Of a DNA stretch of 64,000 bases, positions 38,322-46,191 are shown piece by piece (position 1 is the first letter of the stretch; every line of letters starts with the position of its first letter). The translations under genes and the position numbers were made by a program. The notes under the pieces are model-generated. The model was not told where the DNA came from. It searched no databases and saw nothing but the letters and a program-made list of their open reading frames with translations. The DNA lies in the NCBI RefSeq assembly GCF_027489515.1, contig NZ_JAIXZS010000061.1:1-64000 (forward strand), given 5' to 3'. This stretch comes from Novosphingobium sp. GTDB lineage: Bacteria > Pseudomonadota > Alphaproteobacteria > Sphingomonadales > Sphingomonadaceae.

Positions 38322-38916
38322 GCCAGCGGATCCGCTGCGCGAGATTGGCAATGATCCCGGCGGTAACGCCCCAGATGCGGTGCTCGTTCCACTGGATATC
38401 GACGTAGCTGCCGCGCCGGCCTGCCCATTCGCTCTCCCGCCGGACATGGTTGGCGGGATCGAGCACGAAGCCCAGCGGCGGCTCGAACCAGCTTGCGACT
38501 TCGGCAGGGTTTGGCTGGATCGGGAGGTCCGGCGGGACCATCGCAAGCACCGGTGTGATGTCATAGCCGGTTCCGGTGCGGTACTGGTCGGTCGCGCCGA
38601 TCACGTCGACGAGCGCGGGATCGATGCCGAGTTCCTCGTTCGCCTCACGCAATGCGGCCTCGATCGGCGTCTCGCCCGCATCGATCTTGCCGCCGGGGAA
38701 CGCGGCTTGCCCAGGGTGTGCCCGCATGTGCGAGGGGCGGTGGATGAGGAGCACGCCGGGGCCTTCGGGATGGTCCGGACGGTCTGTCACGGCGATCAGC
38801 ACGGCGGCGGGGCGCAGGGGGGTATCGGGCATCGGGCGCCAGTCCTCGTAGGCGGGCGGGACGGGCTGCGCATGGCCGATATCGAACAGGCTGGCGAGGT
38901 GATCGCGCAGGCTCAT
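38314..38916 (-). CDS. NUDIX hydrolase, CoA pyrophosphatase type
   Basis: The 200-residue protein has the Nudix box GKIDAGETPIEAALREANEE followed by LGI, and the preceding HRPSHMRAHPGQAAFPGG motif of the CoA-pyrophosphatase (NudL/PCD1) subfamily. It should cleave CoA, acyl-CoA or oxidised CoA to 3'-phospho-AMP and 4'-phosphopantetheine. It overlaps both neighbours (DUF1285 gene by 4 bases, cca by 8 bases). Confidence 0.93.
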   Translation of the reverse strand: MSLRDHLASLFDIGHAQPVPPAYEDWRPMPDTPLRPAAVLIAVTDRPDHPEGPGVLLIHRPSHMRAHPGQAAFPGGKIDAGETPIEAALREANEELGIDPALVDVIGATDQYRTGTGYDITPVLAMVPPDLPIQPNPAEVASWFEPPLGFVLDPANHVRRESEWAGRRGSYVDIQWNEHRIWGVTAGIIANLAQRIRWHG

Positions 38917-39482
38917 GCGGGGAGCAGGCTGAAGTGCGCGCCCATGCTTTCGACCGCGAGGGTATCGGGTTCGGAGAGGGTGAGCGCGTGATCGATCAAC
39001 TGGCCATAGGTGCTGCGGTTAAGCCGCGCTTCGGCGCCGTGGCGCACGGCAAGGTAGAAAGCGGGGACATCGGGCGTGCCGGCGGCGCGCAGCGGGTGAT
39101 CGGGGCCGGCGAGCACAACGTCGTCGGTATTGAGGCGAAAGGCGATAACCGGGCGGCCTTCGTCGTCCGTCCGCACGTCCATGTCGGTCGCAATGAAGGC
39201 GGCGTCGTCAACATCGATCGCGAGCTTCTCGACCGGGGTGACCAGCCAGTGCTTCCCTGCGGCGTCGCGCGTCAGGAGCGAGGAGAAAGCGCGGACCATG
39301 GCCGGGCGGGTGATGCGTCCGCCTTCGTGGAACCACGTGCCGTCTGCCGCGATGCGCATGTGGCTTGTCCCGATACGGGCAGGGGACCAGGTATCGAGCG
39401 CCGGGAGCCGGCGCGCGGCGACAGCCTCGGCCAGTTCGGCGAGGGACAGGGCAGCGAGTTCGGCAGGTGGTTCATATGGCAC
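38913..39482 (-). CDS. DUF1285-family protein
   Basis: The 189-residue protein matches DUF1285 (RIGTSHMRIAADGTWFHEGG, then ITRPAMVRAFSSLLTRDA and WLVTPVEKLAIDVDDAAF), a family of unknown function found next to cca and NUDIX genes in alphaproteobacteria. The likely start is GTG 39482 (MPYEPPAELAALSLAELAEA), though no strong Shine-Dalgarno is seen. Its stop overlaps the NUDIX start by 4 bases. Confidence 0.82.
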   Translation of the reverse strand: MPYEPPAELAALSLAELAEAVAARRLPALDTWSPARIGTSHMRIAADGTWFHEGGRITRPAMVRAFSSLLTRDAAGKHWLVTPVEKLAIDVDDAAFIATDMDVRTDDEGRPVIAFRLNTDDVVLAGPDHPLRAAGTPDVPAFYLAVRHGAEARLNRSTYGQLIDHALTLSEPDTLAVESMGAHFSLLPA

Positions 39483-39504
39483 GCAAGCGCGATGCCAGAT
39501 CAGA

Positions 39505-40014
39505 TCAGCCGCGCCAAGGGCCGAGCATGCCTTCGCCCGGGAGGACAGCGGGATTGGCAGTGCGGCAGAGCAAACGAGCCGGGTCCCACGGCCCGGGCAG
39601 CTTCCACCCGCCAGTGTGCGCGGCAGAGAAGCCGAAGAAGCGGCCGTAGTAGTCCGCATCGCCGATCATCACCTGCGGCAGCGGCGCGCGCGGATCGATT
39701 GCGGTGAGGCTGGCGGTGACGAGCGCCTTGCCATAGCCCTTGCCCTGCAGGCCCGGCAGGACCGCGACGGGGCCAACCATGATCATCGGATGCGGGCGGC
39801 CATCGGCGTCATTCAGCGCGACTGGCCAGCACTGGATCGTGCCGGCAATATGCTCACCTTCATCGAGCGCGGCGAACGAGAGGCCGGGAAGCCACTCGGT
39901 CCCCTCACGAACCTTGTAGGCCGTGCGCGCAAAGCGGTCCGGTCCGAAGGCGGCATCGAGCACGTCCTCAATCAGCGCGGAATCGATATCGGCAAGCGGG
40001 ATCAGCGTGGCCAA
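39505..40014 (-). CDS. GNAT-family N-acetyltransferase
   Basis: The 169-residue protein resembles YhbS-like acetyltransferases: AAFGPDRFARTAYKVREG, the acetyl-CoA loop VGPVAVLPGLQGKGYGKALV (about residues 80-100) and MIGDADYYGRFFGFSAAH. The acceptor is unknown. It lies 22 bases upstream of the DUF1285 start on the same strand and may be co-transcribed with the cca group. Confidence 0.9.
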   Translation of the reverse strand: MATLIPLADIDSALIEDVLDAAFGPDRFARTAYKVREGTEWLPGLSFAALDEGEHIAGTIQCWPVALNDADGRPHPMIMVGPVAVLPGLQGKGYGKALVTASLTAIDPRAPLPQVMIGDADYYGRFFGFSAAHTGGWKLPGPWDPARLLCRTANPAVLPGEGMLGPWRG

Positions 40015-40088
40015 GGCTTGAGTGGCTTTCAGGTAAGCTACGGAAGCGCGCCGATAGCGGGCAAGGGACTGCGGTACAAGCTGTGCGT

Positions 40089-40754
40089 TCAGAGGATGAC
40101 CTCAACGGGCGCTGGGGCGGGCATCGCGTAGAGATCCCAGAAGCGCTGCGCGATGGTCTCTGGCGCAAGCGAAGTGCCGGGGAGGATCTGGCCGGTGACG
40201 GTGACCGTGCCGACGCGGATGAGGGTGCCCTCCATCTCCTTGTGCAGGCTCTGCGCCAGATTGCGGATCCCCGCCTTGCCCACCGCGAGCGAGGAAGCGG
40301 GCAGCCAGCCGGTGGGATCGAGCGCAAGGCCGCCGCCGGTGAGCAAGACTGTGCCGCGCCCTCGCGCCTGCATGCCGGGGAGCACCGCCTGCACTGCGGC
40401 TAGAGCGCCGCCGACGTTGACGCGGAAATCGGAGACGAGCGCATCGAGCGGGATCTGCGAGGGCGGCGCAGGAGTGGCGCTGTAGGCGTTGTAGATCAGC
40501 ACCTCGATGGGGCCGAGCTGATCCTCGACCGCACGGACCGCTGTGCCGAGCATGGTGAAATCGCCGGCATCGACGGCCCGCATATCGAGCTTCTGGCCCT
40601 TCTCCGCCATCTCTGCGGCGAGTGCGGCAGACTTTTCAGGGCTGCGGGCAAACCCTGCGATGGCATGGCCGCCTTCAGCAAAGCGCTGCGCCAACGCGGC
40701 GGAAAGGCCGGGGCCCATCCCGATGATCAGCGCGACGGGAAGGTTGGCGGACAT
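40089..40754 (-). CDS. SDR-fold protein lacking catalytic Tyr
   Basis: The 221-residue protein has an SDR Rossmann fold (LIIGMGPGLSAALAQRFAEG, then IYNAYSAT and VLLTGGGLALDP). At the canonical YxxxK site it reads SSLAVGKAG, so the Lys is present but Leu stands where Tyr should be. It may bind NAD(P)H without classical dehydrogenase activity or use another residue. A 34-base inverted repeat lies 58-91 bases upstream of the ATG. Confidence 0.8.
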   Translation of the reverse strand: MSANLPVALIIGMGPGLSAALAQRFAEGGHAIAGFARSPEKSAALAAEMAEKGQKLDMRAVDAGDFTMLGTAVRAVEDQLGPIEVLIYNAYSATPAPPSQIPLDALVSDFRVNVGGALAAVQAVLPGMQARGRGTVLLTGGGLALDPTGWLPASSLAVGKAGIRNLAQSLHKEMEGTLIRVGTVTVTGQILPGTSLAPETIAQRFWDLYAMPAPAPVEVIL

Positions 40755-40811
40755 GCGGGGGTTCTCCTCTTGCCGTGACCGTCTCAGGCTTTGCCGGCAG
40801 TCTTGCGCCCA

Positions 40812-40845
40812 TCATGTACAGCACTTCGCCAAGCGCTGTACATGA
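40812..40845. promoter_or_regulatory. Long inverted repeat upstream of SDR-like gene
   Basis: TCATGTACAGC (40812-40822) and GCTGTACATGA (40835-40845) are perfect complements. After an A/C mismatch, CTT and AAG extend the pairing to a 4-base loop, CGCC. It sits between the dioxygenase stop and the SDR-like start, both on the minus strand. It may be an operator for the SDR-like gene or terminate readthrough from the dioxygenase; no T tract is seen. Confidence 0.45.
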
Positions 40846-40853
40846 GGAACGCG

Positions 40854-41963
40854 TCAGCTGCTGGCCAGCAACCGCAGCCGCGAGTTGAACTCGCCGCGAT
40901 CGACGTAGCAGCCGTGGAGATGGCGGAAGCCGGTCGAAGGATCGAAGGACTCGCGTCCATGGAGCACGCGGCGGTTGTCGAAAACGATCATCTCGCCCGC
41001 CTCGAGCTTGAAGGTGAGCTGGTAGGCCGGATCGCGCGTCATCGCCATGAACTTGCGATAGGCGCGGTAATAGGCGGGCAGAATCTCCGCCGGCATATCG
41101 AACGTGGCGGCGATATGCGCGTTCCAGCGGATCTCGCTGACGGCGCCGGTGCGGTCCACCGTGATCACCGGGGCATGGGTGCGGATATCGGCGTCCCGAT
41201 CGTGGAAGCGGAACGGGATGGCGACTTCGCTGAGCAGGCGGAATGCTTCCGGGTCCTCTGCACGCAAATCCTCGGCAAGGGCAAAACCATCAGCGAAGAG
41301 GGAGCCGCCGCCTTCGGCTTCGTTGGCGAGGCAATGGAGGAACTGGAAGCCAGGCGGCACTTCCTGATTGGGAAGATCGGTATGCAATGGCAGCGTGACG
41401 GCGGTGTAGGCAAGGTTGTTGGGATCGGGCTTGCTGACGACCTCGAACGTCATGCCGAAGTTGGTTTCGCGCAGAAAGCCGATCTTGCAGGCGACATCGA
41501 CCCCTGCATCGATGCGGTTCTCAAGGCGGTTGACAAGCGAGAGGCCCGTGGCGGCGGTGTGCTGCAGCCATTCCCGCAGCACGGCGTCATCCGCCATGAT
41601 GTGCGGTGCCGCAAAGCGCGGAACGCCCGCTGGCGTGAGATTGGCGCGCCAGAGACGGGGCGGGATCGCGGCGGGATCGGACGCGGGGCGGCCCGGGCGG
41701 TGCGCGGCGAGCAGGGCGAGGGGCATGTGGCTGACATGGCCATCGGCATAGTGGAGGATCACGGTCTCGCCGCCGGCTTCGGCGTTCAGCAGCACCGGCT
41801 CGGCATCGAGCGCGAGCAGATCCAGCACGCGTTCGTCGGTTTGCGGGTGGAAGGCGCTGGGGCAATTGTCGCGCAGCCAGAGCGTAGGGTAGGTCGCCGG
41901 GGCGCCATCCGCCCAGGTCGCATGGAGGGCATCAGTGCGCGCCTCAAGGTTCGCAAGTTCCAT
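40854..41963 (-). CDS. Gamma-butyrobetaine hydroxylase-like dioxygenase
   Basis: The 369-residue protein has an N-terminal DUF971-like domain (LWLRDNCPSAFHPQTDERVL) and a Fe(II)/2-oxoglutarate TauD-type domain: VTLPLHTDLPNQEVPPGFQF gives the HxD, and the distal His with the 2-oxoglutarate Arg lie in RRVLHGRESFDPSTGFRHLH. It resembles GBBH and trimethyllysine hydroxylase of carnitine synthesis or catabolism. The N-terminal zinc site is altered: of the usual CxCxxC only the first Cys remains, with Ser and His in the other two positions. Divergent from an MFS transporter. Confidence 0.86.
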   Translation of the reverse strand: MELANLEARTDALHATWADGAPATYPTLWLRDNCPSAFHPQTDERVLDLLALDAEPVLLNAEAGGETVILHYADGHVSHMPLALLAAHRPGRPASDPAAIPPRLWRANLTPAGVPRFAAPHIMADDAVLREWLQHTAATGLSLVNRLENRIDAGVDVACKIGFLRETNFGMTFEVVSKPDPNNLAYTAVTLPLHTDLPNQEVPPGFQFLHCLANEAEGGGSLFADGFALAEDLRAEDPEAFRLLSEVAIPFRFHDRDADIRTHAPVITVDRTGAVSEIRWNAHIAATFDMPAEILPAYYRAYRKFMAMTRDPAYQLTFKLEAGEMIVFDNRRVLHGRESFDPSTGFRHLHGCYVDRGEFNSRLRLLASS

Positions 41964-42006
41964 CGAAAAGTCCCGTCATGTTGCAAAGGTGATCGCCGAG
42001 GGCGGA

Positions 42007-42105
42007 TCAATCCTTGCGCGGCGGCGGGCGCCAGTCCTGCACCTTGCCATAGCGGATCGACGCGGGGCGCCGGCCGTGGGCAAGGTCTGAGCAGGAGAAT
42101 GTCAT
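42007..42105 (-). CDS. Possible 32-residue leader ORF
   Basis: An ATG-started frame encodes MTFSCSDLAHGRRPASIRYG followed by KVQDWRPPPRKD, 32 residues, 44 bases upstream of the dioxygenase start and on the same strand. The residues look non-random (WRPPPRKD), but no strong Shine-Dalgarno precedes the ATG. It lies in the 221-base divergent gap (41964-42184) and could be a leader peptide or chance. No other gene is seen there. Confidence 0.25.
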   Translation of the reverse strand: MTFSCSDLAHGRRPASIRYGKVQDWRPPPRKD

Positions 42106-42184
42106 GACGCTGGAGCCTATGGCGGGAAGGCGGCTGCAACAAGCGCAAAAAAGCTAGGCAATACATTGCCACGCACCGCGCACC

Positions 42185-43381
42185 ATGCCACGCCTGAGCA
42201 CGATGGATCATTCGCATGGCAGCACTGTCAATTCGGGACGGGACACCGCCCCATTTGCACCCACCCTGATCGGCATCGGCGCTGCGACAGCAGCGGCGCA
42301 TATTGGCAACAATTTCACGACCTATCTGGTCGGCGGACTGATGGACCGCTTCGGCTTCACACCCTTTGCCATGGGCGCGTGGAACATGGCCGAGACGCTG
42401 AGCTATGCTGCCGCGATGTTCCTCGTTGCGCCGCGCGCGAGAGGCATCGATGCGCGGGTGCTGGCGATCATCGCGAGCGCCGTGGTGATCGCGGCGCAGG
42501 CCGGATCGGCGTTGACGGGCGCCTATCCGCTGCTGCTGGCCGGACGGATCGGCACCGGGCTGGGCTTCGGCCTGATGAACAGCGCGCTCAACCTGGCGGC
42601 TGGGCGCACGGGCAATCCGGCGCGGTGGATCTCGCTCGGCATTGCCGTGCAGACCTTGCTCTACAGCGGGATCGCCGTGGTGCTGCCGATGATCGGGCGC
42701 GACTATGGCGCGGGCGGCATGTTCTTCGGCCTGGCGGGTATTTCGGTGCTGTTCGGCCTCTGCGCGCTGCTGCTTCCGGGTGGCAAGGCGGCCGCTGCAG
42801 AGCAGGCGCAGGCAGCGACGCCAATCGGCGCGGAGGGCTGGCGCGTGCTGGCGGCGATGGCGCTGTTCGCGTTCGGATCGCTGGCGATCTGGCCGTTCAT
42901 CGAGCGCACCGCGCACGCCATCGGCATTCCGGCGACGCAGTTCGGGCTTTACCAGAGCGCGGCCGTGCTCGCGAGCGCGGTGGGCAATGCGGGCCTTGCC
43001 GTGGTGATCGGCCGCCTGCCGCGCGCGTGGCCGCTGGCAGCGGCGTTGGGCGTGTGCAGCCTGATGTGCGCGCTGCTGACGACGGTGGGGAGCGCGCCGG
43101 CCTTCGGTGCGGCCTTCATTGCCTTCATGGTGAGCTGGTTCCTGACCTATCCACTGCTGATCCGCCTCGCCTATGCGCAGCCGGGCGGCGAGCGGCTGGC
43201 GGTGATGACCTCTGGCACCTGGCTGCTTGCACAAAGCCTTGGGTCGCTGGCGGCGGGGGCGATGGCACAGGGCTTTGGCGCCTACACGCTGATCGGCCCG
43301 GCAGGCGGGGTGATCTGCGCGCTGGCGATTGTCGCTGCGATGCCGGTGGCGCGGCGGCTGGACCGCGAGGGGGGCGGCTGA
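42185..43381 (+). CDS. MFS transporter
   Basis: The 398-residue protein has about 12 membrane segments with TM1 AAAHIGNNFTTYLVGGLMDR and TM4 LLLAGRIGTGLGFGLMNSAL. The sequence resembles the small MFS carriers found next to dioxygenase genes, with unknown substrate. It is divergent from the GBBH-like dioxygenase, so it might import a betaine or carnitine-like compound; that is inference from position. ATG 42185 or 42203 may be the start. Confidence 0.82.
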   Translation: MPRLSTMDHSHGSTVNSGRDTAPFAPTLIGIGAATAAAHIGNNFTTYLVGGLMDRFGFTPFAMGAWNMAETLSYAAAMFLVAPRARGIDARVLAIIASAVVIAAQAGSALTGAYPLLLAGRIGTGLGFGLMNSALNLAAGRTGNPARWISLGIAVQTLLYSGIAVVLPMIGRDYGAGGMFFGLAGISVLFGLCALLLPGGKAAAAEQAQAATPIGAEGWRVLAAMALFAFGSLAIWPFIERTAHAIGIPATQFGLYQSAAVLASAVGNAGLAVVIGRLPRAWPLAAALGVCSLMCALLTTVGSAPAFGAAFIAFMVSWFLTYPLLIRLAYAQPGGERLAVMTSGTWLLAQSLGSLAAGAMAQGFGAYTLIGPAGGVICALAIVAAMPVARRLDREGGG

Positions 43382-43423
43382 CGTCCTGCTGCGCTCGCGG
43401 GTGACGAGTCGGGTTGGTGAGTG

Positions 43424-44545
43424 CTAGACGGCGCTCGCCAGATAGGCATCGAGCTTCGCGATCAGCGCAGCCTTGTCTGCTGCGGGCAGCCAGGCCGCCT
43501 CAAAGCCATTGCGGGCGATCCCGGCAAGATCGGCGCGGGTGAGGTTGCTGCGGGTGACAGCGCGCAGGAGCACTTCGTTGATGTACTCGCTCGCCATGTA
43601 GGCGGGATCGTCCGACGAGATCGTGACCTTGAGGCCCGCATCGAGCATCGAGCGCACCACATCGACCGGCTGGGTTAGGCCGCGGCGCAGGGTGCCGGAG
43701 AAGGTCGGGCACACGGTAAAATACATGCCCTGCTGCTTCGCAATCTGCACCAGTTCGGGCGATTGGACGATGTTCCCACCGTGGTCGATGCGGTCGACCT
43801 CAAGATCGACGAGGGCGGTGCGGATGTTCTTCAGCGTATCGACCTGATCGACATCGCAGTGCGCGGTGACGTGGAGGCCGTTGGCGCGCGCCTTCGCGAA
43901 GTGGGCGGCGAACTTTTCCGGCGGGTGCCCGGCTTCATCGGAATCGAGGCCGACGCCGACAAGGTGCTGCTTGAACGGCAGCGCGGCATCGAGCGCGGCC
44001 ATCGCGGTATCGGCGGGGAGATCGCGCACGAAGCAGAGGATGAGCTGCGAGCGGATGCCGAGCTTGGCCTCTGCATCGCGCCGGGCGCGGGTGATGCCCA
44101 TGATCACTGCCTCCATCGCTACGCCGCGCTTGAGGTGTTCCTGCGGATCGAAGAACATCTCTGTGTAGATCACGTTCTGCGAGGCAGCCTTGCCGAGGTA
44201 GGCATAGGCGAGGTCGTAGAAATCCTGCTCCTTCAGCAGCACCTTCATGCCGTCGTAGTAGATCGCGAGGAAGCTCGGGAGGTCGTGGTACTGGTAGCTG
44301 GCCTTCATCGCGGCAACATCGGCGAAGGGGAGGTTCAGCCCGTTGCGTTTGGCGAGGGCGAACTTCATCTCGGCTTCGAGCGTGCCTTCGAGGTGCACGT
44401 GGTATTCGGTCTTGGGCAGGCCTTCGATGAACTTCACCAGGGCGGGATCGACGCCGTCGGCCGGGGCGGCGGCGTGGACCCAGCGGGGCATGGCGGCGGC
44501 GGCGGCGAGGCCGGCAAGAACTGTGCGACGCTTGATCATAGACAT
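43424..44545 (-). CDS. Tat-exported adenosine deaminase-family protein
   Basis: The 373-residue protein begins with a twin-arginine signal (MIKRRTVLAGLAAAAAMPRW, then AxA cleavage) and a deaminase TIM barrel. The zinc-binding HVHLEGTLEAEMK, the HCDVDQ region and the late Asp in TISSDDPAY are present, with DRIDHGGNIV in between. Adenosine/adenine deaminases convert the amino purine to the oxo purine and release ammonia. Export to the periplasm is atypical of the cytosolic housekeeping enzyme. ATG 44545 precedes the Tat motif; 44575 would add 10 residues ahead of it. Confidence 0.88.
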   Translation of the reverse strand: MSMIKRRTVLAGLAAAAAMPRWVHAAAPADGVDPALVKFIEGLPKTEYHVHLEGTLEAEMKFALAKRNGLNLPFADVAAMKASYQYHDLPSFLAIYYDGMKVLLKEQDFYDLAYAYLGKAASQNVIYTEMFFDPQEHLKRGVAMEAVIMGITRARRDAEAKLGIRSQLILCFVRDLPADTAMAALDAALPFKQHLVGVGLDSDEAGHPPEKFAAHFAKARANGLHVTAHCDVDQVDTLKNIRTALVDLEVDRIDHGGNIVQSPELVQIAKQQGMYFTVCPTFSGTLRRGLTQPVDVVRSMLDAGLKVTISSDDPAYMASEYINEVLLRAVTRSNLTRADLAGIARNGFEAAWLPAADKAALIAKLDAYLASAV

Positions 44546-44636
44546 GGCCCCGTATTGTCCCTTTGTCGGGCACATTCGAGATGCAGATGGCCGGGGTCAA
44601 TCGGGTTTTGTGCAATCGGGTGTGCTGGAAATGCGC

Positions 44637-46034
44637 TCAGCTCTCCGCAAAGGTGAAGGGCTCAGGCGTCTTCCTGTAGTCGTCGGGGAGGATCTCGCGG
44701 CCGAGCGGTGGTTCGGCGCGGGCGGTGCAGGTGGCTCGGTTGCAGAGGCGGCAGGTGACGCCGATGGGCGTGGCAGCCGGCTGTTCGCCGCGCGCGTAGA
44801 CCAGTTTTGGGGCGTGCTCCGCAGTACAGCCCAGCGCAATGGCGCGCAGCACGGCGGGCTTGCCGTGGCCGCCGCCGCCCGAGGTGACGCTGCGCGCGAC
44901 GCTGAAGAACCGCTCGCCTCCGGGGAGTTCGAGCCACTGGGTGAGGACTTCGCCGGGGCGGCGGAAGCAATCGTGCAGGCTCCACAGCGGGCAGCCGCCA
45001 CCGTGCGCCGCGAAGGGGAAGCCTGCGCCGTCAAGCCGCTTCGAGACATTGCCGGCGGCATCGACGCGGATGAAGAAGAACGGCACGCGCTCCTGCCCCG
45101 GGCGGTTCAAGGTGGTGAGGCGGTGCGCGACTTGCTCGAAGCTCGCGCCGAACTGGCCTGAGAGCGCCTCGATATCGTAGGCGCGGGCATCCACTGCGCG
45201 GGCGAAGCGATCGTAGGGCATGATGAGGGCGGCAGCGCCATAGGCGGCAAGCGCGCGGCGGACGAGCTGCGCGGCGGTCTCGCTCGAGAAGCTGGCGCCG
45301 CGCACAATGGCGGCAATCTCGCTGCGCAAGGCGGTGTAGGCAATGTGCAGCGCCATCTGCCAGCGGCGCGCCTGCGGGCCCAATGTCTCGTCGATCAGCA
45401 GCTGTTCGGCGTGGCGGTCGTAGCGCCTGAGCGCGTCCATCATGATGTCGGCTGGCATGAGGCGGACACGCAGGCCTTGTCCGCGCAGATATTCGGCAAG
45501 GCCCCCTTCCTGCAGGCCGCCGAGCTTCTCGATCTCCTCGGCCAGCGCCTCGGCCTTGCTGTCGAGCGCGGGGAAATAGTTGCGGCGCTGGGCGACGAAG
45601 CGGCGCGCCTCGGCAAGCGGATCGGCTGCATCCCCGCCTGCGCCGCCGCGATAGGAGGCGAGCGCCTGCTGTTCGCGCATGTAGGCGGTGTGGAGGCGCA
45701 GCATGGCCTCGGTGATCCCGGGATAACTGGTGGCGACGTCGGCCACTTCCAGTGCGGGAAGATCGATCTCGGCGAAGATCGGGTCCTTCAGCACATCGGC
45801 GAGGCGGCGGGCATAGTCATCGCGCTCGTCCGCTGCGAGTTCGCTGACATCGAGCTTGTAGGACTTGGCAAGCCGCAGCAGGAGATCGGCGGTGAGCGGG
45901 CGCTGGTTGCGTTCGAGGAGCGCGATGTAGCTGGGCGAAATGGCGAGATCATCGGCCATGACCGCCTGCGTGAGGCCAAGCTCGCGGCGCAGGCGCTTGA
46001 GCCGGGGGCCGAGATAGAGCGGACGCGATTCCAT
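44637..46034 (-). CDS. XRE-family regulator, RamB/ScfR-like
   Basis: The 465-residue protein has an N-terminal HTH (about residues 5-60, LGLTQAVMADDLAISPSYIA), a middle IrrE-like domain (GASFEQVAHRLTTLNRPGQE) and a C-terminal Cys cluster in VTCRLCNRATCTARAEPP. This is the architecture of the short-chain fatty-acyl regulator family that includes RamB of actinobacteria, which controls glyoxylate-cycle genes. It is divergent from aceA, and the gap holds a matching inverted motif. ATG 46034 starts at MESRPLYLGPRLKRL; an upstream in-frame ATG reaches into the operator. Confidence 0.88.
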   Translation of the reverse strand: MESRPLYLGPRLKRLRRELGLTQAVMADDLAISPSYIALLERNQRPLTADLLLRLAKSYKLDVSELAADERDDYARRLADVLKDPIFAEIDLPALEVADVATSYPGITEAMLRLHTAYMREQQALASYRGGAGGDAADPLAEARRFVAQRRNYFPALDSKAEALAEEIEKLGGLQEGGLAEYLRGQGLRVRLMPADIMMDALRRYDRHAEQLLIDETLGPQARRWQMALHIAYTALRSEIAAIVRGASFSSETAAQLVRRALAAYGAAALIMPYDRFARAVDARAYDIEALSGQFGASFEQVAHRLTTLNRPGQERVPFFFIRVDAAGNVSKRLDGAGFPFAAHGGGCPLWSLHDCFRRPGEVLTQWLELPGGERFFSVARSVTSGGGGHGKPAVLRAIALGCTAEHAPKLVYARGEQPAATPIGVTCRLCNRATCTARAEPPLGREILPDDYRKTPEPFTFAES

Positions 46035-46073
46035 GAAGCGGGGTGTCCAGTGCGGCTGGAGTAAAGGCTGTAC

Positions 46074-46100
46074 AACTTTACAAACATAATCTGTAAAGTT
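46074..46100. promoter_or_regulatory. Inverted RamB-like operator between regulator and aceA
   Basis: AACTTTACA (46074-46082) and TGTAAAGTT (46092-46100) form a perfect inverted repeat with a 9-base spacer. With its flanks each half-site reads close to AACTTTACAAA, differing at one base from the RamB box AAACTTTGCAAA known in corynebacteria. The right half abuts TTGACA (46100-46105), a probable -35 for aceA. The arrangement suggests autoregulation together with aceA control. Confidence 0.7.
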
Positions 46101-46191
46101 TGACAACATGACTGCACAGCGGGTTTCGCGGGGTGCGTGGCGGGTCTAGCCGGGGTGCATCAAGCCTACCCCAGAGCAGGAAGCGAGACTC

